NCBI GenBank assembly: GCA_037783545.1
Contig: JBBELK010000293.1
Span: 558,001 to 622,000, forward strand
DNA: 64,000 nt
Reading direction: 5' to 3'
Source: Henricia sp. BOLD:AAB3569
Lineage: Eukaryota; Echinodermata; Asteroidea; Spinulosida; Echinasteridae
Part shown: one piece after another, positions 47,201 to 59,200 of the stretch
Numbering within the stretch: position 1 is the first letter of the stretch
Layout: the number at the start of each line of letters is the position of its first letter
Notes under the pieces: model-generated
Told to the model about the DNA's origin: nothing
Seen by the model: only the letters and a program-made list of their open reading frames with translations
The model's database searches: none
Program-made: the position numbers and the translations under genes

Positions 47201-50200
47201 AGTTAGCCTGCTGGAACGGTTTTCAAGTTTGATCGGGCTGAGCGTAATCTGTAGGAAGTATCGGTTCCTTTTTCTTGTAGTGCTGTATTGTGAACTTCTG
47301 ACACCTTACATTTCATACTTCTTCGCTGCGCTCATTCGTATGAAAAACAGTTTCAGTCTATTAGAGGACGTAAGACAAATGATCAAAGGCAATACAGAAT
47401 ATTTAATTCAGAAAATATATTTATTTACAGCTTGGGATTTGGCCGTGGGCTAACTGCCGAGCGACCTATAATAATAATAAACAATATATTAGTAAGTAAA
47501 CATTAGGTGAATATTAAAGTCAGTAAATTTTAAATTCGTCCTTTATAATTCATCTGAATCATTGGCTCTCCAAGCCATTCGGGTATCTCCCGTTAACAAC
47601 TTGTGCCCTCTGGCAAAGAACCATACAAATAAGAAAAAACCAAAATAAATTATTGTAAATAAACCAGATATTTAGAGGAGTTTGTCGAGATTTTGGGAAA
47701 TTGTATTTTGTTATTTGCTAAACAATTATAAAAATTGTCTTTCCAAGGAAGAAATTGTGAGATTTGTAAACTCTAATTTTGACATGAAGGGAAAACTGTT
47801 GAAGTACCAATGTATTGCTTATAGAACGGATAAGATAGTGTACAATAACATTCGTTGGATTAGTAATGATATTCTTAAAATGTACGGATGGAGGTGGAGA
47901 CATTTTTTGGAATACAAAAACCAACAAACAAATATGATAAATGATGTGAAATCAAGTTTTCAATAGACTGCCGAAATGAATACGTCATCCTTTGTTAGTT
48001 CCCTAGGCAATTGGCACCAAACAATTGGTACATAGTACTTTTGCCGACGGCCATGATGTTTAGAGCCAATTATCATGGCAAAGAACGTCATACTTCAATT
48101 TTAAAATTGGGTTTGTACAACTCTGTCTTGTCTCTCAAACTCTCAGGGTATTTAACCCAGTTTCCAAAAATACTGTATATATCTATATACACACACAATC
48201 ACATACATATTTAACTTCAAGCATAAACAGCAAACTCATTCTTTATAAATCCGCCATAGCTGAGGTGTCTTTCAAGCATGAACTGCCTGGTGGAATAAAT
48301 TCTGCAATGAAGAACTGAGACGCTGCTATAAGGGGAGTGCAGGTTCCGATCTAACAACCGAAGCAGAAAGTTTACAGTTCATGTGTCTGTAACACCTCAG
48401 CTACGGTGGAGTAAATCCTCGGTTATCGAATTCAAAGTTTTCTGAATAAATCAAAATAAGGAAAAAATGTATTAGGACGATAAAGTATATTAGTTACAGG
48501 CAATCAGTAATCGGTAGAAATTGTGAATACAGACCACTCAAGTGAACATGTCACCCTTTGTGTGCTGCTAAGGTTATTGGGTCCACACTAAAACTAGTGA
48601 ACTCTTTCCCTGCACTTTACCAATAGGCGTTTCAAATTACCAGCGAATGCTTAGACCCAATCATTATGGCAACTGACGTCTCATTTTAGTCATATATTAC
48701 AATTAATTCAAGTCCGTATTAAAAATGGAGGAAACTTCAAGTCGTTTGTCAAGATCTTTCTTGATGTATCTGTTTTTTGAAACTGTCGTTTTCCAACGAC
48801 CATGTTCCATAATACCTTCTTCTGACACACCTTTCTTAGCCAAATGGGTTGCGCCTCCCGAGCGCAAACTGTGAAGACCGTAATCTGTGGGGTTATCTAA
48901 TCCAATCTTTTTGAGAGCATCTAGAAACAAAACTCGACATCTAGAATAGCTAAGTGGTTTGTTGGGTATGATTTTATGTGTCTTGATACTAGGGCGATAA
49001 GATAGTGCCGTGAAAATGAAAGCATCTTCTCCTATTTTAATGCCGCACTGGGACATGTATTGCTTGAGAATACGAACTGGGGAATAACCATCTGAGGAAT
49101 CTGATATATATGCTATATTTCCTTGCCTAAAAATGTCCGTTTTTGACCTGGGAATAAAAACACTGAGACCTTTTCCGTCCGGCAATTCAGTAATATGGGA
49201 TGCTTTGAGTTGAGCCATTTCGTCGTGTCTGAATAGTAACGAAAATTTTAGGGCTACATAACAAGCTGTTCTCATTTCTAGCAAGGTGTTATCAGGACTT
49301 CCCAGTCGTTGAACAATGCTTTGAACTTGATAGAAAGAAAGGGGTTCTTTATGAACAGGAGGTTTGTGCAATTGTCTTCTGCTACTTATTATTATTTGTT
49401 GAATTATAGGCGAATCTACAGGGTTAGGCTTAGCGTTCACCAGGGAGTGTAGCCATTTTATTGCAGCGCCGGACGCGACAACAACATTTTCCGACATTGA
49501 TTCGACCTTTCTACTGGACAAGAATGCTGCTATGATTTCATCCTGAATAGGAAGTTAGATAGCTATCTTTAGATCATTCAACCAAAAGAAAAATTGCCGG
49601 CATTTATATAAGTAACTGCTAACAGTGCTTTCTGCTTTGGCAAAAATTGCATCTTTAAAAATGTGTACCTTTGCCTCTTCGAGTGATTTCGGAAAATCCA
49701 ACCAAAACGTCTGTGACAAAATTATCTGGATATTGAAAAGAGAATAAAAAGAAGTTAGAATATAACCCAAACATTAAGTGGACTGCGAACAGTCAATGTG
49801 AAGTGCGAGCATAGGTGCATTGAATTCTGGGGAACCCAACAACGAATTTTTGTTTCTTCCTTGTTGGAGAACACCTGGACCTTTAACTGAGATTATGCCT
49901 TTAATCCAAGGGGTGTAAGTAGACCACAAAATTGGCCAGAATACCGAAGATGGCCACCTTGGTGCTACGAGGGTACCCTTGGCTTTACAGAGGTGAAGAT
50001 GATCAAGTGCGCTAGGAATTAATGATACCGGAGGAACTAACAAACAGTTCTCTCCAGACCAATCTTGAGCAAATGCGTCAATTCCCGAAGTTCCGGGATT
50101 CCAGAATCTGGAGAAAAAACGAGGAAGTTGGTTGTTGTAATAACAAGCAAAACAATCTACGCTAAATGGGCCCCACAAAGCACAAATATTGTCGAAAAAA

Positions 50201-53200
50201 CTCATGGAAATCATCCAATCTTCAATGTCAATTAGTTTACTAACAAAGTCGGCTTGCTCATTTTCGGACCTGGGTATCCAGTCGACTTCCATACGTATGT
50301 TTTTTAATATGCATGTCCTAAAAATATTAAGTGCTATTTCTTGTAGAGGGGCCTTCATACTGCCGTGTTCTACAATGTGGGCAGCGGACTGGTTATCTGT
50401 GAATATTTTTACAGTAGAGTTGGTTACGATGGGAAGGAAGGAATTAATTGCGAATTGGATTGTGAACAATTCTCTCCAAGTTGAACTTTGAGTGGCCTGA
50501 GTGTCTGTCCAATTTGTGTGGGCAGTGTGAACATCGTTGCAAACAACTGCACCGGAGCCAACGGAACTGGCATCACAACAGATAATTTTGTTAATCCGTC
50601 TGCTTTTGAATAAGTAACGGACGTTGAGGGAGGAAACGTGAGTTTTCCAAAACAGTATTTCACATAAACAGTTCTGGTTGAGGTGAATCAAGGCATCCTC
50701 GTTCTCAGCCTTAGCGATTAAAACTTGGCAGTGTCTACTCATGAGCAAAGATATATTCCCTACTACAGGGGTCAGTGAAATGATCTGGCCAATTAGCGAG
50801 TGCAATTTACGAGTCGCTAGGAGGTGCGTGCGTTCAATATCTGTGATAGTGTTCAGGATTTTGCTAATACGGCGTGGAAGGACAGATAATGTGCCTTCTT
50901 GGGAGTCCCATGACATACCTAACCATTCGATGCGATAGGAAGGGTCCCAGTGGCTTTTGTCTCTGTTGTAAATAAATCCAGCTCTTAAAAGGTCTACTCT
51001 AACATGGTTAGAAACGTCTTTAGCCTTTTCATAATCAATTATGGCGTTAGGTGAGGTACTCGGTACCGCGATTAGTCCATCATCTAAATATAGTGCAATT
51101 CGGATACCGACTTCCCTCCAATGAGTAACTAGGGGTTTTAATAGTTTTGTAAACAATAGGGGAGCTGAAGACAAGCCAAATGGAAGGACTGTGAATTCAA
51201 AGTATCGTGTCACGCTATTTATTTCCCAAGAAAAACCCAAAAAGGTATGATAGTCAGGGGCAATGTCGACGTGGTGATAGCCAGATTTGAGGTCGAACGA
51301 GAATAGAAATGCACTTTTTGACAAATTTTGCAAGGCTATTCTCCAGTCATCCATTTTGAAACGATCTTTTTAAACGAATTTGTTCAATCTGCTAAGATCT
51401 AAGATAAGGCGTTTTTTACCCGATTGTTGGTGGGCTACTGATAGGGGACTGACGATATATGGAGGGTTTTGTGACTCGGTAATCCTGTTCGAAAGTAAAA
51501 GCTCCATAATGGATTCAGACACAAATTCCTTTTCTCTTAAGGCAGAACTGTTATGTAAGAACATGGGCGGAGGCTGCTCAAGAAAAGGGATTTTATAGCC
51601 TTCAGTAATGACAGATGTAATCATATGTGAAGCGCCGATTTTACGCCAAAAAGAGGAGTGCTGTTTTAGCCTCCCTTTGACCGAAGCCTTATCTGAACAA
51701 AGTTGTTTTGTAACATGATGTTTAAAGTCACATGATACCTTGAAAACGTCAGCAAACTTGTTCTCCAGGTTTGTCACGTTAAGTCTGACCGGCTCCTGCC
51801 GCGTCTTGGTTGCTTGGCAAAGTGGAGATGGCACTAGTGGACTGTGTGTAGTTGGGGAGGAGCATTGCTGGGTAGGATCTTTGGGAAGCTGGTGGAAGCC
51901 ACGTACTGTATCTGGAGGGGAGACTAGTGTACCCGACTGTTGGGGTGACTCTTGGCCTTGTTTTTGATCTGGACCAAACTGGACCGGTGTTGAAAGGACA
52001 TTGCTTTGCCCAATGGCCTGGCATGTGACAGCTGAAGCATCGGTCATTAACTGGCAAGCCTGTTAAAGAGAATTTAGAGAGAAAAACAAAAACAAAACAG
52101 CAGTTTCCGTAATGCGAGGGGGCGGGGGTGGGTGGTGGGAGCCCGATATCGATAACAAATGGCGTCCTTTACCATACACATGTACTCGACAGCGTGCACT
52201 ACGGCCTGAAGGAAGTGGCGTTGTTGTTGTTGTATATTTTATGGCATCTTCGGCAACTAAGGCCCTTTATGCCATTAACTATACGGTTTTAGCTTTAACT
52301 ATACTATATTATCAACTTGAGATGACGAAGAAGGAGTTGCAGTTTTAGAAGTGGGAGGAAAACCCCCAGAGAAATGCCCCAGGGGAAAACCCACGCGGTC
52401 AAGTAGGGACTGCAAACCCAATCCACATACACGCCCCGGATTCGAACCCGGGACCCCAGAGGTGAAAGGCGAGGAAAGAACCCGTACGCCAACCCGACCG
52501 CCCCGTGTTGAATTGTCTGCCGATTATTTTGTAAAGAGGGGGGTGGTGGCGTTCTCCCATTCAGAGACACATGCGTTCCGGTTGACTTGTTTTGATTGTT
52601 TGAAATAAAATATATTATTTTATTCCAAAATTTATTTGTATCCAATTTGTACCGTTTTTTGCTGGGTTTATTGTACATTACATTGGTGGTGTGGGAGAGT
52701 TTCCCCGGTTTTTGGTTGTGCGAGTAAAAGAACGTTTTTCAGTTCTTTTAGGTTTAGCAAGAGCTAGCTTTCTGGGCTTCCGTCTGCCCTTCATCAGTTG
52801 CGGGTGGATTCAAAATGAATCGGATTACCTCGCATTTGGGTAAATCTTGAGAGCGATAGAAACAGCTTTTTTGTTTAGTTAGAGCAGGATTGTTTAGTGT
52901 TCAGTGACTGCTCTTTTTATAGTTCTTGTTTGTTGCTGGTATTATTTGGGTATTAACACTGAGTGGCGTTTTGTTATTTTGAAATGTCCTTTCATTATTT
53001 TGATATCCGTTGGCTTAGGCCTATTTAGGCGTGTGCCGGCATGCTTTCTTTTTGTCGCCGTTTGGTGTTAGAAAGGATTTTTGCGTGTTTAACATATTGG
53101 CCACTCTAATTTTTGGGTGTTTTAAAATTGTCTACCGCTCGTAGATTTTCCCAATGTTTTAGCAATTGTCGGAACAAAAACTTAGTAGTTTACCCAAAGC

Positions 53201-56200
53201 GGTATATTTTTCAGTTTCTGAAAGATTTGCTTTGGGTAGGTTGGTAGTTGTTCACAGGTTGTTTCTCGTTGGGGTTTTTCAATTTGCGTTCGCATCCATT
53301 GCTTTTTTTCGAAGTTTAGTGCTCTCTTAGTTTATTTGAGTGTTGTTTAGCCTTGACATATATTGGGTATAGTTTTGGTCAAGGTGTTTGTTTCATGTTT
53401 TAAATTTAGAGATCTATTTTTTTCGCTTCTTTTGCACGTTTTCTGCTTTTAGTTGGTATAAGGGCTGTCATATCAAGTTGGTGATGTGTCTGTTGTGTAT
53501 ACAGTTAAGTTCAGACACTTTGCTGGCTTGATACGCCCCGTGCGTTTTGACCACGTCATTGTTGCAGTTAATTGGCCTGGTTGGGCTTTTTTATGCGTTG
53601 TGGATGCATCCTGCTCTGCGTGACCTCCCATGGGTTGGTTCCGTTGTCCAATGAGCGTTCGTGTTCAGCGGCGAGGAAAATCCTGATCCAAAGGTGGAAA
53701 TTTTTCATCGGGTTGTGTTTCTTTGTTGTGGAAAAAGACCTTTTTCGAGTATTTGCAGTTACAATCGAGTAAAATGCAGTGTGTTGTGGTCCTTTATAGT
53801 TGGAGTTTTACCGATGTGTTGTGTTATTTTGTTTATGTTTTATTTCCACAGTTTATATTTTTGGGATTTTGTGTCATTCGTACACGTTAAATTTAAAAAT
53901 CCGTTGGGTGGGATAGCGATTTTTGAGGTATAGTGTTTATTTTGGTAATTTTAAATGGTTACCCTCGAGGGTGGGTTTTTGGTAAATTACCAGATTTTTT
54001 ATTTATTTGGGCTATCCCGATTAATTGTATATGTTTGGGATTATTTTTGATAACGAATTTGTATTTTTCTTCCCGTGCATAGCGTTTACAGGATCAGTGG
54101 CGTGTTCCACCAAGATTAAAATGGAGGTTTCCGTTATTGTATTTGGTGGAGATGGATTTTCCAAATTAATTTTGAGGTTAGGGAGTTGTTTACTCCGGTG
54201 GGGTGGATACTGAATGGTCAAGTCAGTGGTGAGAACCCGTGGGTACACACTAAAAAATAAAGGTGCAAATATCCACCTTTTGGGGTGCAAACAAATGCAA
54301 CACCACCAGCACCTTTTAGGGTTCAAATTTGCACCCTTAAAAGGGGGTGCAAGTTTGCACCCCAAGTAAAGGTTCAACTATGCACCTTTAAGGTTCAACT
54401 ATGCACCTTTAAGGTTCAACTATGCACCTTTAAGGTTCAACTATGCACCTTTAAGGTTCAACTATGCACCTTTGTAGGGTTCAAATTTGAACCCCTGGTT
54501 TTCAAAAAGGTGCAAACGTGCTCCTAATAATTTGCTGGATTCTTTCTAGCTGGGGTTCAGTTTTGCACCTTAGGGGTTGAAATGGGCACCCCAGGGGGTT
54601 CAAATGGGCACATCGGGAAGGTTGAAATATGCACCTATTTTACAGAGAATGCAATGGATAATGCATGGTTTTAGTGAATTTTGCAACCCATTCTATTGCA
54701 TTTTATTTCTAAAAAAAGGTAAAATGCACGAAGTATTCAGAATATCACAGATCAACTCATTAAAAAAACTTGTATCATATTAAACTACAAGTAGGCTACA
54801 TGCAGCAACTGTAATGGTATTCTATAGCATTACAACAAAGAATAATTATAGTCATTGGCGAATGAAGCACACGCTAGGTGGGGAACACCAAATATAACCT
54901 TTTAGTTACTGAAAATATAGATATAGGACTATACAACACCCGTACTTGTATACATTGGCAAGATAAACTGTTTTCTGGCAAGAAAGTCAACAGCCGTCTT
55001 GAAGAAAATGTACAACACATGTTGTACATATGAGTTGGCAAGTAATACTGTTGTGACTGAGATAATAACCATAAATACAAGACACTTAACACTATCAGAA
55101 GACCAACATAGGACCCCCAATCTAAAGGGAAGTCACAAGATGAACTACCACAAAATTATCTCTTTGTCATTGTTCACCTTGTGACCTGTGAACAATCTTG
55201 TGATGGTCTCGACTACAACACAAATGAACAACCTACAACCAAGCAATAAAATTAGCACACGTTTTAACGGTTCAATCGTGTCCCCTTAATCAGTAGAAAG
55301 CAAACCCCTCGTGTTTAGATGGAGGTTTGGAATGGCTACGTTTAATACCGTCACCTTTTCAATTCACCAATTGCACTTTATAGAACTGATTCAGGGGACA
55401 CGATTGAACCATTTAAACACGTGAATAGAGTCTATCCAGGGCCTAATTTCATAGAGCTGTTTAACAGCCCATTTTCCCGTTAACCGAGCGTCAGGCTATT
55501 TCATAGACATCGTTAACGGTAAGCAACTGAAAACCTGCCTTAACCGCAGAGCCAAATTTTGCTTAAAATAGTGACGCAACAATGGCGCGCTCATGCTTAA
55601 GCATGCCGCGGCCGTGAAATAGCCTTAACGTTAGCCCAACTTGTCTGCTACAGTAAGCACACGTTTTCAGCTTACACTTTAGCAGCTCTATGAAATTGGG
55701 CCCTGATCATTTCACAAAGATAATCATGTACATGTACTATACCAAAACATGTGGAATTTAAACACATTCCTATTTCAATGTAAAATTCTAAAAATGTGTT
55801 TACAAAGTTGCTACATAACAAATACAACTTATGTAAGTATTGCCCGACACATTTATCCCTTTTGTGAAGCCCACTGCACACGGAAGGCGAAAAACACGAA
55901 ACAAATTTGTTTACCCCCCGTTCCGCGTTTCAGTGTATCCATCAAACAATTGGACCCACTAGTACTTTGTGTTGGCATATCTGAATCATGCTTGATGAAT
56001 CTGATTTACAAAGCGCTGCACTTTGACAGGTGTTGCCATCTCTCTTCCCAATGCTGCAATGTACTGCTGAAAGTACAGTAAAGTGTTCCTCACGGGCTTG
56101 GGGTACTGAACCCCATACAAATAGTACGAGGCAAACATTACCGCTAAGCCCATGGGTACATTAGGTGGTGAACATATGGAAACCCCATCCAGAAGTACTT

Positions 56201-59200
56201 GCATGCCTGCCGTCTTGAACGCTTCCCCTTTCAGGACCAAACAGGGCGTAGATGCAATTGGGTCCTGTAACAAATGTCAACATTACATAAAATTATCACC
56301 TGGTATTTACAAGTGTGAAAGCCAAGCAGCACACTGTTGACTAGTTTACAACACGAGTTCAGGAAAAAAAATATTTAATTTACGAAATGTTTCATACTTT
56401 TGTTACCAATTATTAGCCATATTTGAAGTTTTAAATAGACTTTACTTTTAATCTGTTATGTGAAAAAAAATCCTTCAGAGTGACATTACCACCATTATTC
56501 ATTAAATCCCAGTTAACAGTCCAAATTCCTAAAAGTGTGGATGTCAGCTCTGTCGTGTCAATTTGACAGGGAATGACAATGTTTATGTTTGATCAGATTG
56601 AGATATGGTGGGATAAAAAATGTTGGTGTAATTAACAATGCGGTTATTTCAAGAATAAACCATGTGCCAAGATGTTAAAATTACAGCAAAATAATGAAAT
56701 TATTTTGTTAATGTAGTTACCGTATTAGTGCAGTACAGTCTAGGTTTCCCCCATCAAAACTGGAATTAGGAAGCAGCATGCTGTGATGGTCAATTCTGAA
56801 ATACATAAAGGAACAAACAACATAAAAATAGGTCTTTGATATATCTGAACTCTCTGGAGTGAATTTGGCTGGTACCCTCCTCCCACCCTCCTCTAGATTT
56901 CTGTTATATATTACAATCACACCATCGTACTTTACACCAGAGAAACAGCACTTTCAGGTTTCTTCACTTGAAGATCCGAGAAACAAAGACCCGACATGTT
57001 CGAGTAACCGTTGGTGAAAACTGCCCTACAGAAGTGTCAAGGTTACGCGTACATGGGTACAATATGTATGTTCGTACATATACTACGAAACGTGTGTACA
57101 CATACATGACATATAGGCCACATGTTCTTGCATGGCCTGTGCACGTACTTCACTCGTGCATGTGATCAGATACGAAATGTCTAAAATAATTGCCTTTACT
57201 TACATTCTGACTGGTTTCAAACGACACGACCAACAATTGTTCCACTCGAGCAGTGTGAATAAGAGAGACGACCACACAAAGTGCAACAATTTAAAGTTTG
57301 AGCGCCTTTGTCATGGAATGATCAGAGGATGATGAACGAGTTTGTACGTACGTACGTACGTACGTACGTATGCGTCCAGTTGTAAAATGGCGGCCTGAAT
57401 GGAATTTGGGTTTCCCGCCCGGGTGCTATGCGCACGCGCAATGTCGTTGGACGTAAAAAAAAAAAAGAGATTTAAAAAATATTCGGTCGTTCTTTTTTCT
57501 TTATTATCTATTTAGGCCCATTAACGAAAATCAACAAACTCGATACAAAATTATAGCAATTTACAGGTTAGATGATGACAGGGATTTACACAAATAAGAA
57601 TAAATTAGGCCTACCTGCTTAATTGCCTCTAAAAATTGTATCATACAATGAATACAGTGACCATTTTCCTCCGTGCAATGACACAATCACAGTGTACAAT
57701 GCATGTGTACATTTCAGGCACAGATCAATATAAAATGAAATATACTTTGGGCAAGTAGTAGGCCTATGTAGAATATCACGGGTTGGTCGGCAGATAACTA
57801 TTACTTACTTTTTCTGGGGAAGGGTCGGTCGTGTTACGGCTTGGAGAACTTCCACGGGGAAACTTTTTTCCCCTTGCCTTGATTCATTGTTGATTTCCAC
57901 GCCATGTTGGCCGTGCACCGATCAGCGCCCGATTGATGATCATAATGATCTTTATTTCATCTGAGCCAATCACAAATCAGCGGCAAAGCGAGTAATGCCG
58001 TAATTTTAAAAGGCAACGCGCGCTACTTTTTCTCCACTAAAAGCCAAGTCATTGCCTGCTTTGGTTCTTATTTGTACTATGCTTGTAGGATAATCACAAT
58101 AAGTTAGGGATTTGTTTTCTTCAAATTACTGTTTTCACCTATTCCTGTGCCGGATAACGTGTGTCCGTCAGATAAAATAAATTGTCTAATCATAGGACAA
58201 AAACATTCATTACAAACGGATGCATAGGCCTACCCTCAATAAAACTATACGCTGCTCAAAAGACAAGTCTTATTTTGAGTGTTAAGGTGCAGTTTTGCAC
58301 CTTAACTTCACTCTCTATTTTTGTACATTTCAAAAAGGTGCAAGATTGCACCTTTTTCATACTGAGACAAACTTTGCACCCTATTTTGAGAAAAAGGTGC
58401 AACTTTGTACCTTTTTGGCGAGTCTGCACCTTTTTTGCACCTTTATTTTTTAGTGTGTATCTCGGATTTGAGAACGATGCAACCTGAAGATTCGGTATTT
58501 CTCGTGCTAAGCACCCGGAATACTCGGGTAACGTTTCGGTTACCACTGACTCACGATATTCCCTAAAGGAACACGGAGTAAATCAGATCAAGTAAAGAGG
58601 GGGGTGGTGGCGTTCTCCCATTCAGAGACACATGCGTTCCGGTTGACTTGTTTTGATTGTTTGAAATAAAATATATTATTTTATTCCAAAATTTATTTGT
58701 ATCCAATTTGTACCGTTTTTTGCTGGGTTTATTGTACATTACATTGGTGGTGTGGGAGAGTTTCCCCGGTTTTTGGTTGTGCGAGTAAAAGAACGTTTTT
58801 CAGTTCTTTTAGGTTTAGCTGGTGGATTTTGTTATGGCTTGAATAGCACTTAAGCAATCACTAAAGATGCAAGTACGCATAGGCTTGACATCTTCGACCC
58901 ATTCAAGGGCTAAAAGGAAGTGGCGTTGTCGAGCAAAGCCTTTTAAGGCGAAGGCATGCATGAATAATTATGAAAGAGTAATGAGCTATTGAAAGGGGCT
59001 ATTCGATTTCCAGTAAAAAAAAAGCCAAAAAGGGAAATCAAACGTTGCAGCGCCCTCTAACTGGCAGAAACTACATTTTCATACTTCTTCGCTGCGCTCA
59101 TTCGTATGAAAAACAGTTTCAGTCTATTAGAGGACGTAAGACAAATGATCAAAGGCAATACAGAATATTTAATTCAGAAAATATATTTATTTACAGCTTG

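Larger units (their letters stand above)
54247..58461. mobile_element. 4.2-kb TA-flanked inverted-repeat element
   Basis: Ends CACACTAAAAAATAAAGGTG and inverse, each next to TA. Both ends are rich in TGCACCTTT motifs. The end sequence is related to CACTCTTAAAAATAAAGTG of the 38064-38828 MITE. The interior holds no recognisable transposase but does hold an exon-like segment at 55986-56264, an (ACGT)n run and two MITEs. Inserted within the tyrosine-recombinase complex. Confidence 0.68.

Noticed and set aside
47682-47966. 94-codon plus-strand frame
   Set aside because: No recognisable domain, opposite strand to the element's genes, A/T-rich chance frame.
54285-54527. Repetitive protein with VQLCTFK units
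   Set aside because: A translation of a 21-bp minisatellite at a transposon end.
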